Shown here: piece by piece, positions 27,416-36,087 of the stretch
Position numbering within the stretch: the first letter of the stretch is position 1
Layout of the letters: every line of letters begins with the position of its first letter
Source of the DNA: Planktotalea sp.
Lineage (GTDB): Bacteria > Pseudomonadota > Alphaproteobacteria > Rhodobacterales > Rhodobacteraceae
Assembly (NCBI RefSeq): GCF_018607995.1
Contig: NZ_JABBAL010000015.1
Coordinates: forward strand, 1-64,000
DNA length: 64,000 nucleotides
Direction of reading: 5' to 3'
Notes under the pieces: model-generated
What the model was told of the DNA's origin: nothing
What the model saw: the letters and a program-made list of their open reading frames with translations, nothing else
Database searches by the model: none
Translations under genes and position numbers: made by a program

Positions 27416-27868
27416 TCAGTGCTGATTGGGTTCTGGACATTGCTCGCTCAGGTAGCATCGTTGCACAATTATTAGATCTTTCTTGGTCGGTTCGGAAAAG
27501 GGATGATCGCCGCAAGGACTTAAGTCTAGCGTGTATCCTTGATTTGTTTGTTTCAAGAAAACGAGGGCATTAGGCGTTTAACCGACACCTGCGCACCATT
27601 CACCGAGGCAGCGCACTTGCAATGTGATTGGCGCGTTGAACGGAGTTGTAAAGCCTGAGCGCGACAGCGCCTTGTCAGACAAACGCGCTTTGATTTTTGT
27701 CAATTCAGGCGTGTGCTCTTGGTTCTCAAAGTCGGGCTTAGGAAGCTTGTTTTTGTTAAAAGACAGCTTGCCAGTCACGGCGACGTATCCGTCTTCGGAC
27801 CCGTCAATTTCCGCAAGTGCTTCGGACAGAACATAGAGTAAGCAAGACAGTACATGCAGTGTAGCCGC
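27416..27868 (-). pseudogene. Small secreted protein of unknown family, nonsense-interrupted
   Basis: The frame after rppH starts without a clear ATG (LSCLLYVLSEALAEID may be a signal peptide reached by a non-standard start), then GYVAVTGKLSFNKNKLPKPDFENQEHTPELTKIKARLSDKALSRSGFTTPFNAPITLQVRCLGEWC. It stops at TAA (27578-27580), but the same frame continues without a break: TPNALVFLKQ, LDLSPCGDHPFSEPTKKDL, RCYLSEQCPE, then TGA at 27416-27418. The two halves share cysteine spacing and look like one protein of about 150 residues, so the internal TAA is a point nonsense change, compatible with CAA to TAA. I recall similar proteins in Rhodobacterales but know no function. Confidence 0.65.
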
Positions 27869-27870
27869 GA

Positions 27871-28353
27871 TTAGAAGTGCGGTGCAAATTCCTGCAAGAC
27901 ACTGGAATAAACGTCGCGTTTGAAGGGCACGATATTGGCGACCAATTGATCCGCAGGGGTCCAACGCCATTCTGAGAACTCGGGGATCTCCGTGTCGATG
28001 TTGATGTCCGTGTCGCTGCCGTGAAACTTCATGAGAAACCATTTTTGCTCCTGCCCTTTGTAGCGCCCGTTCCAGAGTTTTGGCACAAGCGCGTGAGGCA
28101 AGTCATAGGGAAACCAGTCCTTTGTTTCCCCGATCACCGTTACAAGGTTTGGCGTGACGCCTGTTTCTTCTTCCAACTCGCGCAGAGCTGCAACGCCCGC
28201 TTCTTCGCCCTTGTCGATCCCGCCCTGCGGCATTTGCCAAGCATTCGCGCTGCTATCGAGGCGTTGGGCTGTAAAGATTTCGCCAGCCTCATTCACTAGC
28301 ATAATACCGACGCAAGGGCGGTAAGGGAGGGCGTTGATTTGTTTGGGTGTCAT
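27871..28353 (-). CDS. rppH: RNA pyrophosphohydrolase
   Basis: RppH removes pyrophosphate from the 5' end of mRNA and so starts decay. The 160-residue protein is a NUDIX hydrolase: [11 protein letters not shown] at the start, then the Nudix box [23 protein letters not shown] with the catalytic Glu cluster near residue 55, and the C-terminal [24 protein letters not shown] and EFSEWRWTP motifs of the RppH type. ATG 28353 (the second of a tandem ATG pair) has AAAGG at a good distance; the frame continues to 28491 without a proper site. It lies on the same strand as the downstream broken secreted-protein gene. Confidence 0.92.
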   Translation of the reverse strand: MTPKQINALPYRPCVGIMLVNEAGEIFTAQRLDSSANAWQMPQGGIDKGEEAGVAALRELEEETGVTPNLVTVIGETKDWFPYDLPHALVPKLWNGRYKGQEQKWFLMKFHGSDTDINIDTEIPEFSEWRWTPADQLVANIVPFKRDVYSSVLQEFAPHF

Positions 28354-28450
28354 CATGTACCTTTCGGCGTGTGCGTTGGCACTTGTGTATCTGTTGGCGA
28401 GGCTTTGTACTAGCGGGATCAGCGTAGTGGCAAAGATAATTAACGAGCGT

Positions 28451-28898
28451 ATGACAGCGCAGATTGAGGGCGATTTCGTCGTCTTCCTCATTGGCTTGAA
28501 GGTGAACGCCTAGTGGAAGATCCACAAATGGCTGCGCTTGCTGAAAACCATGCCTGCGATGCGGAAAGAGCTGGAGTCCTTACCGCCTCAGGAGATGGGC
28601 TTTCTAGGATAAACCTCGGGTGCGGGACTGAGCGTGCAGTATTAGCGCAGTTTTGTCCATCTCGAAGCCTATTCGAAATCGCTAGATCACGCGCATTTTT
28701 CCGGCATGGCGTGCGTTCAACAAACGTATGAAGCATAGCCGTGGTGACGTCGGCATTTGGCATGCGACCTATCTGGTGCGCGCGGGTGAGTATGAAAACG
28801 TTTATTCTGGCATTCCGCCCCACGGGCTAGGGCGCGTTGCTGATTTGGTACCTGCGGAGGGCGCGCGCAGTGATGCACGCGGGCGTTTTAAAAGATAA
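28451..28898 (+). pseudogene. DUF4188 protein, several stops and a frameshift
   Basis: DUF4188 proteins (about 150 residues) are annotated as monooxygenase-like. From ATG 28451 the frame reads [20 protein letters not shown], then TAG, then WKIHKWLRLLKTMPAMRKELESLPPQEMGFLG, TAA, TSGAGLSVQY, TAG, RSFVHLEAYSKSLDHAH. A one-base insertion in a T-run near 28696 moves the rest to another frame: FPAWRAFNKRMKHSRGDVG, IWHATYLVRAGEYENVYSG, ADLVPAEGARSDARG and stop. At the family positions the TAG codons stand where Trp is expected (NxWWK and QYW). Three stops plus a frameshift make this a decayed gene. Confidence 0.85.
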
Positions 28899-28901
28899 CC
28901 C

Positions 28902-29372
28902 TTAGCGGTACTTTGCGGCGGTGATAAACTCACCAAAGCTTTCGCACCACACTACGATGTTTGTATAAGCACCCACGTCGATATCTTCAGGGACAGTTAG
29001 TAAGAACCCACCGAATGTTTTGACCGGACCAACGCGGCGCGCTTGGTCTTTGAGGGCTTCAAATCCGGCTTCATCTTCGACAAACTCATTGGTGAGGTAG
29101 ACAAAATAGTCTGGGCCGGGGGCGAGCTTGCCTTCGTGCACGATCTCAGCTTTGCTGACGCTAATGGTACCTTCACCCCAATGTAGAAAATCGCTGCCCT
29201 TCAAATTGCGCGTTAGCTCTGCGGTAAAGAGGGCGGTTTGGGCTTTCTCTTCCAGCATCGAGGCATCAGGGCTGCTAGGGGCTGTGAGAATAGGCAAAAG
29301 ATAGATCCCGAGCGCAAAGCCGATGCCAACTGCGATGGCGTGTGTGGTAAGAAACGTGATGAGGCGACGCAT
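28902..29372 (-). CDS. DM13-domain membrane-anchored protein
   Basis: A 156-residue protein with one N-terminal membrane helix (TTHAIAVGIGFALGIYLLPIL, residues 9-29) and a periplasmic DM13 domain. DM13 (residues 60-150) is recognised by GSDFLHWGEGTISVSK, GPDYFVYLTNEFV, VKTFGGFLLTVPEDIDVGAYTNIVVWCESF; the VWC cysteine is conserved in the family, whose animal members may carry out redox reactions. Its role in bacteria is unknown. It is intact, in contrast to the broken genes on both sides. Confidence 0.85.
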   Translation of the reverse strand: MRRLITFLTTHAIAVGIGFALGIYLLPILTAPSSPDASMLEEKAQTALFTAELTRNLKGSDFLHWGEGTISVSKAEIVHEGKLAPGPDYFVYLTNEFVEDEAGFEALKDQARRVGPVKTFGGFLLTVPEDIDVGAYTNIVVWCESFGEFITAAKYR

Positions 29373-29391
29373 ATGCAGGACCTATTCTTGC

Positions 29392-29772
29392 TTAGTTTAC
29401 GGATGATGACTTGCTGAAATTAAGGAAAAGCGGTGCAATCGCAGGCGGTACGAACTGGGGTAATCCGGATTTGATGGCAACTTTTATGCTTGCAACGACC
29501 CCGGCGACGAGAACGAAACCTAAGAAGCAGTTTGCGATGTGCCTTTACCATTTCGGATCTTTGATAAAGAGCACCCAGCCGAGGCCGAAGGCAAGGAAGG
29601 CGTTATAGATGCCTTGGTTCGCGGCAAGTTGGGTTTTTTGTTCAAATAGATCTGCTGGGAGCATGTAGAAAAAACCTGGGCCAACTATCGTCCAAGCAAA
29701 GATCTTAAACCAAGCTATGTAGATGTGAAGTAAGACCGAGAGGCCAGTAAGCGCGAGGGCGACAGTTTTCAT
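29392..29772 (-). pseudogene. DUF1304 membrane protein, in-frame stop
   Basis: DUF1304 proteins have about 120 residues and four membrane helices. The start is MKTVALALTGLSVLLHIYIAWFKIFAWT, then FEQKTQLAANQGIYNAFLAFGLGWVLFI, both typical. The frame stops at TAA (29545-29547) after DPKW but continues without any shift as RHIANCFLGFVLVAGVVASIKVAIKSG and so on to TAA at 29392-29394; the continuation includes the expected third and fourth hydrophobic segments. So a single in-frame TAA truncates the gene to 75 residues. Confidence 0.75.
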
Positions 29773-29821
29773 TGGAGTCCCCGAGTGTTAGCGTAGAGCT
29801 TACAAGAGGTTATCTTGAAAG

Positions 29822-29850
29822 CAAAAGGGCAGCTCCTTTCAGAACTGCCC
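29822..29850 (-). terminator. Terminator-like hairpin after the S41 protease gene
   Basis: On the minus strand GGGCAG and CTGCCC (29827-29832 and 29845-29850) form a stem with a 12-base loop, followed by TTTTGC. It lies just downstream of the S41 protease stop codon and would end the minus-strand transcript. Confidence 0.6.
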
Positions 29851-29874
29851 CGTTAGATTTGAATTCGCGTCTGC

Positions 29875-31218
29875 TTACTTGTCCGAACCCAGCGCGCTGA
29901 GGCCTTTGAGGATATCAATCGCATAGGCCAGTTGATAATCGTCATCACGCAATTGCGCCGCTCTTTTGGCCTTCTCACGGTCTGCTTCGATTTGACGGAT
30001 CTCATCCTCTGTCAGGCTGTCGTTATCCAAAGAGCCGCGCAGATCGGATTCAGAACGATTGCGGCGGGAAATGCTCTCTTTCTCCGCCTCATCCTCTGCT
30101 TCAGGCGCACGGCGGGGCTGCTCTACAATGATGTCAGGAGAAACACCCAAGGCTTGGATCGAACGGCCCGATGGCGTGTAATACCGCGCTGTCGTCAGGC
30201 GCATGGCCCCGTTGGAGCGCAAAGGCATGACCGTTTGAACAGAGCCTTTACCGAAGCTTTTCGTACCAATCACAATCGCACGGCGGTGATCTTGCAACGC
30301 GCCTGCAACGATTTCGGATGCGGACGCAGAACCACCGTTGATCAGAACGACAACAGGTTTACCCATCGCTAGATCACCTGGTGTTGCATTGAAACGATCG
30401 CCATCCGCTGGATCGCGGCCACGGGTCGAAACGATCTCACCCTTCTCAAGAAACGCATCAGAGACACGGATCGCTTGGGTCAACAAACCGCCGGGGTTGT
30501 TGCGCAGGTCAATGACAAAGCCGTTGACGTTGTCCATGCCTCCAAGCTCTTCAACTTCTTTGGCTAGCTTCTCTTCAAGGTTCGGCGTTGTCTGATCGTT
30601 GAACGTTGTGACACGCAGAACGACGGTCTGACCTTCCGCACGCGAACGCACAGCTGTCAGCTTGATCGTATCGCGAATGATCGACACATCAAACGGCTCT
30701 GCTTCGCCTTCACGCACGATTGTCACGATGATCTCGGATCCAACAGGGCCACGCATCATCTCAACCGCACCATCAAGCGCAAGGCCAAGAATACTTTCGC
30801 CGTCAACGTGGGTGATGAAATCGCCAGCCTCGATGCCGGCTTCATCAGCAGGGGTGCCATCGATGGGGGAGACGACTTTGACAAAGCCCTCTTCCTGGGT
30901 GACTTCGATGCCAAGACCACCGAATTCTCCGCGCGTTTGCACACGCATATCGTTGGCATCGTCTGGTGACAGATAGGAAGAATGCGGATCAAGCGAGGTC
31001 AGCATCCCGTTTATGGCTGCTTTGATCAGATCTCCTTCATCGACTTCCTCAACATATTGCGCGCGGATACGTTCAAAGATGTCGCCGAACAGATCAAGCT
31101 GTTCATAGACATTTACCTTTTTGTCCGCTTCTTGGGCCAATAGTGGGGCAGCGACTTGGGTGGTCAGGATGATCCCGGCCAATGTGCCCCCGACTGCGGC
31201 CATGATAAACTTTTTCAT
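29875..31218 (-). CDS. S41 carboxy-terminal processing protease
   Basis: A 447-residue periplasmic serine protease of the CtpA/Prc family. It has an N-terminal export signal (AAVGGTLAGIILTTQVAAPLLAQ), a PDZ domain around residues 90-165 (GGLGIEVTQEEGFVKVVSPIDGTPADEAGIEAGDFITHVDGE) and the catalytic core with GSASASEIVAGALQDHRRAIVIGTKSFGKGSVQTV around residue 300, supplying the Ser/Lys dyad. A charged C-terminal tail follows. It lies directly downstream of the envelope gene envC (now broken), a common pairing in alphaproteobacteria that links the protease to cell-wall hydrolase control. Confidence 0.93.
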   Translation of the reverse strand: MKKFIMAAVGGTLAGIILTTQVAAPLLAQEADKKVNVYEQLDLFGDIFERIRAQYVEEVDEGDLIKAAINGMLTSLDPHSSYLSPDDANDMRVQTRGEFGGLGIEVTQEEGFVKVVSPIDGTPADEAGIEAGDFITHVDGESILGLALDGAVEMMRGPVGSEIIVTIVREGEAEPFDVSIIRDTIKLTAVRSRAEGQTVVLRVTTFNDQTTPNLEEKLAKEVEELGGMDNVNGFVIDLRNNPGGLLTQAIRVSDAFLEKGEIVSTRGRDPADGDRFNATPGDLAMGKPVVVLINGGSASASEIVAGALQDHRRAIVIGTKSFGKGSVQTVMPLRSNGAMRLTTARYYTPSGRSIQALGVSPDIIVEQPRRAPEAEDEAEKESISRRNRSESDLRGSLDNDSLTEDEIRQIEADREKAKRAAQLRDDDYQLAYAIDILKGLSALGSDK

Positions 31219-31222
31219 GTGC

Positions 31223-32353
31223 TCATTCCTTGTTTGCCTTGAACCAACTCAGCGGGTCCACGGAATTATCTTTTTCTCTTACGTCTATATAGAGCGTTTC
31301 TGAGCGGGTGTTTCCAGCCCCTTCACTCCCTTGTGACGATATCTGGTCCAATTGCGCGGTATTTCCACTCATCAAGCCGACTTGAAAGCCTGCGTGCAAC
31401 ACTTGGCCGATCTCCCTGTAGAGCGTTTCAAGTCCTGTAAGGACGAATAAAAGGTCTGCTTGGGGTTCTAAAATCACGACATTGCCAAGATCAAGTAGCG
31501 GTCCACGAAATCGAATGGTCGCTGTTGTGGGCGTCGTCAGCAAAGAACGCGGGCGCGCAGCGACGAGGATGCCGGGTCGCTTGATACCTGATGCATCGGC
31601 CTCGCCTGCGCGGCGCAGAACCACGCCTTCAACGGGCAAAGGCAGTGATCCCTTAAGTGTGCCAATATCAGGCAAAGGGCCGAGGGCTTCAGAGGTTGTA
31701 ATCTTGCTCAGGCTCCCTGCAAAAGCATCAAGCGTTTTGGTCGAACTAATCAGGATTGCGGTGCGCACCGGATCTTCGACAAACTTTTTTGGTAGGTCTT
31801 TGCGATCTGCCAAAGCTTGGCTCAACGCGGCGCGCGCGTCTTGAACGCCAACAAGAGCAGTGCGCAGCTCATTCGTTGCGGTTTTCTGCAAGGATCGCAA
31901 TAGCGCCATTTCTTCCACATAGCGTCGCAACGCATTCGCACGAGCTGTCAGTGCAGGCGTCATTTCCGCGACCAGCATGCCAGAGCGTACCGCCCCCGCA
32001 GGCCCGTCGGGATGCGCTATCAGGACAGGCGCAGGCGTGCGCGAGATCGTTTACAACACGCCCAGTAGTTCAGCGCGTTCACCGTCCTGCGCAGCAAGCT
32101 GACGGCTCAGCACGCTTTCGCGCGTTGATTCAAGATGTAGTCCTTTACGCATAGCATCAAGACCTGTCTCAAACGTTTGCACTGTTGATTTCAGGGCTTT
32201 CACACGATCATGCGCGGATTTGGCGGTTTGCAACTGGCTTGAAACCGCGCGTAAACGATCCGCTGCGGCCTGCGCTGTCGCCCCTGGATTATCTTGCGCT
32301 ACTGCCGGAGTGGCGAACGCAAAAGCAATCAAAAGAGCGCGCAGGATATGCAT
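31223..32353 (-). pseudogene. envC: Murein hydrolase activator EnvC-like, nonsense-interrupted
   Basis: EnvC activates amidases that split the septal murein. From ATG 32353 there is a signal peptide (MHILRALLIAFAFATPAVAQ) and a coiled-coil (TAQAAADRLRAVSSQLQTAKSAHDRVKALKS). At codon 101 (GVL-TAA, 32051-32053) the frame stops, then continues unshifted: TISRTPAPVLIAHPDGPAGAVRSGMLVAEM, and the C-terminal LytM-like domain to the normal end at 31223. Homologous EnvC has Gln here (LLGVLQTISRTPAP), so this is CAA to TAA. No other lesion is visible; the gene may still make a 100-residue fragment. It overlaps gpmI by one base (TAATG). Confidence 0.85.
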
Positions 32354-33870
32354 TAGTTGATCAAGCTTTTGCCAGTCATGTTGCTGGGTTGATCTAGTGT
32401 CATGAGTTGAAGCAATGTTGGCGCAAGATCAGCGAGACGACCGTTACGGAGTGTTGCATCCTTGGGGCCACCAACCAGTGCCACAGGCACAGGGTTCGTC
32501 GTATGTGCCGTATGTGGTCCACCTGTTTTAAGGTCTAACATCTGTTCGCAATTGCCGTGATCCGCGGTCATTATCATCGCGCCTCCAGAACTCTTCAACG
32601 CCTCAAGCACGCGTCCAAGCCCTTGATCCACCGCCTCGCAAGCTTTGATAGCTGCGTCTAGATCACCCGTGTGCCCAACCATATCGGGGTTGGCATAGTT
32701 AGTGATGATCAAATCGTAACCGTCGTCGATGGCGGCGGCAAACGCGTCAGTGACTTCACCAGCACTCATCTCTGGCTGCATGTCGTATGTCGCGACCTTG
32801 GGCGAGGGGGCCATGTAGCGATCTTCACCCGCCTCGGGCACTTCGACGCCGCCATTCATGAAGAAGGTGACATGCGGATATTTCTCTGTCTCGGCGCAGC
32901 GGAATTGGCGTAGTCCGTGTTTCGCGACCCATGCGCCCAAGGTGTTGGGGATGTCGCGTGGTGGGAAGGCTGTGTCGAGGTATGCGTTATGCGCTTTGGA
33001 GTATTCGACCATTCCGAGGGTCGCGGCCCAGTCCGGGCGCTTGCCAGTTGTGAAGGCGTCAAATGCCGGATCAGCAAGCGCCGCCAAGATTTCGCGCGCA
33101 CGATCTGCACGGAAGTTGAGGCAAAATAGACCATCACCATCGCGCGCACCAGCATAACCGCCAATTACTGTTGCTTCGATGAACTCATCCGTGATGTTGT
33201 TAGCATACGCAGCGTTGATGGTGCTTTTCGCGTCTGGCTGTGCAGCACCTTGTGCGTTCACCATCGCAAAGAACTCTGTGCTCACACGTTCCCATCGGTT
33301 GTCCCGATCCAGCGCATAGTAGCGTCCGCAAACGGTGGCAATTTGAACACCAGTGGGCAAAGCGCTCTCAAGCGTTTCAAGATAGCCATGCGCAGAAGAC
33401 GGCGCGACATCGCGACCATCTGTGATCAAATGTAGCGCAACGGGCACGCCCGCCTTGGCGATCACGTTTAGTGAGGCGATCATGTGCGTTAGCATCCCAT
33501 GCACGCCCCCGTCAGATAGTAAGCCCATCACATGGGCAGTGCCGCCGCTCGCCTTCATCTTGCCAATAAACTCAACCAAGGGCTCCGCCTCAAAATAGCT
33601 GCCATTCTCAATCGCAAGATCGATCTGCCCAAGATCCATAGCAACAACGCGCCCAGCGCCGATATTCGTGTGACCCACTTCCGAATTACCCATCTGTCCG
33701 CTTGGCAAACCGGCATCAGGACCATGCGTGATCAACTGGGCAGAGGGCCCGTTGCGCATAATGCGATCGAAGTTGGGGGTATTCGCCAAAGCAGGCGCAT
33801 TGGCAGCCGTGTCATCAGACAATCCCCAACCATCAAGAATGCATAAAACAACAGGTTTGGGGGTGCTCAT
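32353..33870 (-). CDS. gpmI: Cofactor-independent phosphoglycerate mutase
   Basis: GpmI interconverts 3- and 2-phosphoglycerate through a phosphoserine intermediate, needing manganese. The 505-residue length is usual for the family. The first metal site is LCILDGWGLSD (residues 9-19) and the catalytic Ser63 sits in MGNSEVGHTNIGAG. The remaining metal ligands are in YANPDMVGHTGD and ADHGNCEQM near the C-terminus. It is the first of a likely operon gpmI - envC - S41 protease on the minus strand. The start ATG at 33870 lies downstream of rlmH, with about 60 bases between. Confidence 0.95.
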   Translation of the reverse strand: MSTPKPVVLCILDGWGLSDDTAANAPALANTPNFDRIMRNGPSAQLITHGPDAGLPSGQMGNSEVGHTNIGAGRVVAMDLGQIDLAIENGSYFEAEPLVEFIGKMKASGGTAHVMGLLSDGGVHGMLTHMIASLNVIAKAGVPVALHLITDGRDVAPSSAHGYLETLESALPTGVQIATVCGRYYALDRDNRWERVSTEFFAMVNAQGAAQPDAKSTINAAYANNITDEFIEATVIGGYAGARDGDGLFCLNFRADRAREILAALADPAFDAFTTGKRPDWAATLGMVEYSKAHNAYLDTAFPPRDIPNTLGAWVAKHGLRQFRCAETEKYPHVTFFMNGGVEVPEAGEDRYMAPSPKVATYDMQPEMSAGEVTDAFAAAIDDGYDLIITNYANPDMVGHTGDLDAAIKACEAVDQGLGRVLEALKSSGGAMIMTADHGNCEQMLDLKTGGPHTAHTTNPVPVALVGGPKDATLRNGRLADLAPTLLQLMTLDQPSNMTGKSLIN

Positions 33871-33928
33871 ATCAGGCTCTTTCTTTGGCTTTTGCCCCTT
33901 CTACGAAAAGAGGCGCGGCAAGGCAAAG

Positions 33929-34399
33929 CTAAACGCGGTGGTAAGGGCTTCCTGAGAGGATTGATGCCGCTCGATAAAGTTGTTCGGCAAGCATCACGCG
34001 AGCCAGCATGTGGGGCCAGACCATTGACCCGAAACTGAGTTTGAAATCAGCGCGCTTGCATAGCTCTGGGTCTATCCCGTCAGCGCCACCAATAATCAGT
34101 GCGAGATCAGAACGCCCCGCATCGCGCCAATCGCCAAGTTTATTTGCGAACTTGGAAGAGGTCATGACCGTGCCACGCTCATCCATTGCGCAGATGAGGG
34201 CACCCTTAGGAATGACGCGTTTTAGCATAACTGCCTCTGCACTCATCCCAATGTTCTTCTTGTCTTCGACCTCCAGAACGGACAAAGGGCCGAGGCTAAG
34301 ACCCCGACCCGTACGATCAAACCGCGTTTGATAGTCGTCAAACAGCACCTTCTCTGGACCCGCGCGCATACGCCCGACAGCACAGATATGTACTTTCAT
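33929..34399 (-). CDS. rlmH: 23S rRNA (pseudouridine1915-N3)-methyltransferase
   Basis: RlmH methylates pseudouridine 1915 in helix 69 of 23S rRNA, in the assembled ribosome. The 156-residue protein of the SPOUT class has the expected start MKVHICAVGRMRAGPEKVL, a central GALICAMDERGTVMTS, the cofactor loop IIGGADGIDPELCKRADFKLSFGSMVWPH and the C-terminal LAEQLYRAASILSGSPYHR, with the catalytically important YHR end. It is six bases downstream of rsfS in the usual rsfS-rlmH order, so both form one unit for ribosome maturation. Confidence 0.95.
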   Translation of the reverse strand: MKVHICAVGRMRAGPEKVLFDDYQTRFDRTGRGLSLGPLSVLEVEDKKNIGMSAEAVMLKRVIPKGALICAMDERGTVMTSSKFANKLGDWRDAGRSDLALIIGGADGIDPELCKRADFKLSFGSMVWPHMLARVMLAEQLYRAASILSGSPYHRV

Positions 34400-34405
34400 C
34401 TTATG

Positions 34406-34825
34406 TTAAGCCGTTGGCCGTGGCATAGGCTCTTCGCCACCCATCCACATCTTTTCGATTTGATAAAAATCACGCACTTCGGGGCGAAAGACGTGGACGA
34501 TGATATCGCCCGTATCGACCAAAACCCAATCGCCGCTACCCTTGCCCTCTAGCTTAGAGGCACGCCCCAGCTCTTGCTTCATGCGGTCAGACAGCTTTTC
34601 AGAGATCGCCACAACTTGGCGCGTGGATCGACCAGAACAAACGATCATATAATCACCAATCGCCGTTTTCCCGCGCAGATCAATCTGCACAACGTCTTCG
34701 GCTTTGTCTTCTTCAAGCGAGTTTAGGATAAAGGCCAGAAGCGCATCGCTACTGGAGTCATCGGGGCCGGTTATTGTCGCGGACCCTTGATCAACGGCCG
34801 CTGCCGCTTCGGTTTTAACAGACAG
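34406..34825 (-). CDS. rsfS: Ribosomal silencing factor RsfS, unusual start
   Basis: RsfS binds ribosomal protein L14 and blocks subunit joining in starvation. The core is intact: LLAFILNSLEEDKAEDVVQIDLRGK, AIGDYMIVCSGRSTRQVVAISEKL, GDWVLVDTGDIIVHVFRPEVRDFYQIEKMW. There is no ATG, GTG or TTG in frame upstream of this core except GTG 34690, which would remove the conserved LLAFILNSLEEDKAED segment. Upstream, the frame opens after a TAG at about 34841. A strong TAGGAGGAC site stands at 34832-34840, and the only reasonably placed in-frame start candidate is CTG 34825; a GTG at 34830 is out of frame. The start codon is therefore either CTG or was damaged. I set CTG with low certainty. Confidence 0.75.
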   Translation of the reverse strand: MSVKTEAAAAVDQGSATITGPDDSSSDALLAFILNSLEEDKAEDVVQIDLRGKTAIGDYMIVCSGRSTRQVVAISEKLSDRMKQELGRASKLEGKGSGDWVLVDTGDIIVHVFRPEVRDFYQIEKMWMGGEEPMPRPTA

Positions 34826-35201
34826 AACACTGTCCTCCTATCGAGACACCGATTCTGCCCCGGTGCTGGGTTTGAAGGACTTAGCAGTGCGTTGGGAAAA
34901 TCTCAAGTTGTGCAGGCGCAGCAAATTTTGGGAGCATAATTAAGAGCGTCCTTACGCAACGAAGGTCGGCAGCGCGGACAAAGTGAGCTTTCGCTGCAAA
35001 TGAACCAACGTTTGCTTTGAGGGGCTGCGCCCCTCGTGCTTGATTGATTTTCGTATGTCGCCGTCGCATGAACTGCGACGCAAGGACATTGTACGATTGC
35101 CAACTTAATGTGACGCGCTTTTTTTTGACGTGAAAGACTTGTGCCATCTAGATTAGAGGCGCTAAAGTTCATTTTTTACCCTCTGTTAAAAGGTCTTTTC
35201 T
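34826..35201. other. Intergenic region before the heparin-lyase-like gene, with a GC hairpin
   Basis: About 375 bases without a credible gene. It has a hairpin GAGGGGC-TGC-GCCCCTC near 35019-35036 that resembles the hairpin parts of the repeats at 2091 and 6715, and a stretch near 34965-35012 (GCAGCGCGGACAAAGTG, then CTTTCGCTGCAAATGAACC) that recalls short intergenic repeats I know from roseobacters. No tRNA, T-run terminator or operator is clear. Confidence 0.35.
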
Positions 35202-35990
35202 ATGCGTAGGTCGCTCGTCTTTTCTATGTGCTCTGCATTACTACTTGCAGGTTGTGTGACAGGAAGTGGCCGACTGGAGACTTTTCGCAGTTTAAACAAT
35301 ACCCCACATGGATTTCAGTTTGTCGCATCACCGATACGAGCTGGTGAAACAGCTCAGCGATTTGAGGTGCGGCCAGGTGATTGCGGTCAAGACGATGGCT
35401 GGAGCGATTGCGCAAATAACCGCGAACGCTCGGAGCTGGTCGTGGGCGAGAAAATTCTCCCGGAAACAGTACGCTGGATTTCCTATAGCATTTATCTTCC
35501 AAGCGATTTTTATAGCTCGCCTCGCGTTAATACGACTATCGGACAGATTCATCAAAAAGGTGGTCCCACAGGTACGGCGGGCGGCTTGCCATCTTTTCCG
35601 CCGTTACTGCAGATTGATGCTAGGGGAAACCGGGTCGATGCATGTCTCCACATATTAACAGGTCCAGAGAACAATATTCGCGATGTCTGCCGAAATTTTT
35701 CGCTGACCACCGTGAACGCCATGCGCGGACGTTGGACAGACGTCATGGTACACTTGGACTCTCGTGGGACTGGAGTTCTAGAAATCTTTTTGAACGGAGA
35801 ACGCAAAGCAAGATCGACTGGCTTCATACGTTTTCGCCCTCAAGAATACTATGTGAAATACGGGCTATATCGCAGTTTTGTCAGTCGCCATGGCAGGCCA
35901 ATGCCGACGCAGGTTGCCTTCTATGACGAAGTACGAATTGGAAACGACCGTCCCTCTGTCGAAATTTCAGTCGATCGTGCTGTCGACTAA
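35202..35990 (+). CDS. Heparin-lyase-I-like lipoprotein
   Basis: A 262-residue lipoprotein with lipobox LLAGC (Cys18) after a Sec signal. The body matches the polysaccharide lyase family of heparin lyase I type (jelly-roll): FEVRPGDCGQDDGW, the conserved NRERSELV, then RWISYSIYLPSDF, IGQIHQKGG, and GRWTDVMVHLDSRGTGVLEIFLNGER and KYGLYRSFV. Cleavage of glycosaminoglycan or an alginate-like polymer is possible; the exact substrate is unknown. The active-site Gln/His/Lys/Tyr set of this fold may be QIHQK and KYGLYR. The gene is alone; a broken mechanosensitive-channel gene converges on it. Confidence 0.72.
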   Translation: MRRSLVFSMCSALLLAGCVTGSGRLETFRSLNNTPHGFQFVASPIRAGETAQRFEVRPGDCGQDDGWSDCANNRERSELVVGEKILPETVRWISYSIYLPSDFYSSPRVNTTIGQIHQKGGPTGTAGGLPSFPPLLQIDARGNRVDACLHILTGPENNIRDVCRNFSLTTVNAMRGRWTDVMVHLDSRGTGVLEIFLNGERKARSTGFIRFRPQEYYVKYGLYRSFVSRHGRPMPTQVAFYDEVRIGNDRPSVEISVDRAVD

Positions 35991-36087
35991 TAGAGAAAGC
36001 TTGCTCCTTCTTGACCTCGAAAGCGGTCATTCACGCACGATGCAGCCTGGGTGAGTTAGACTCGAAGCGAACATCTCTGCTTAATAA

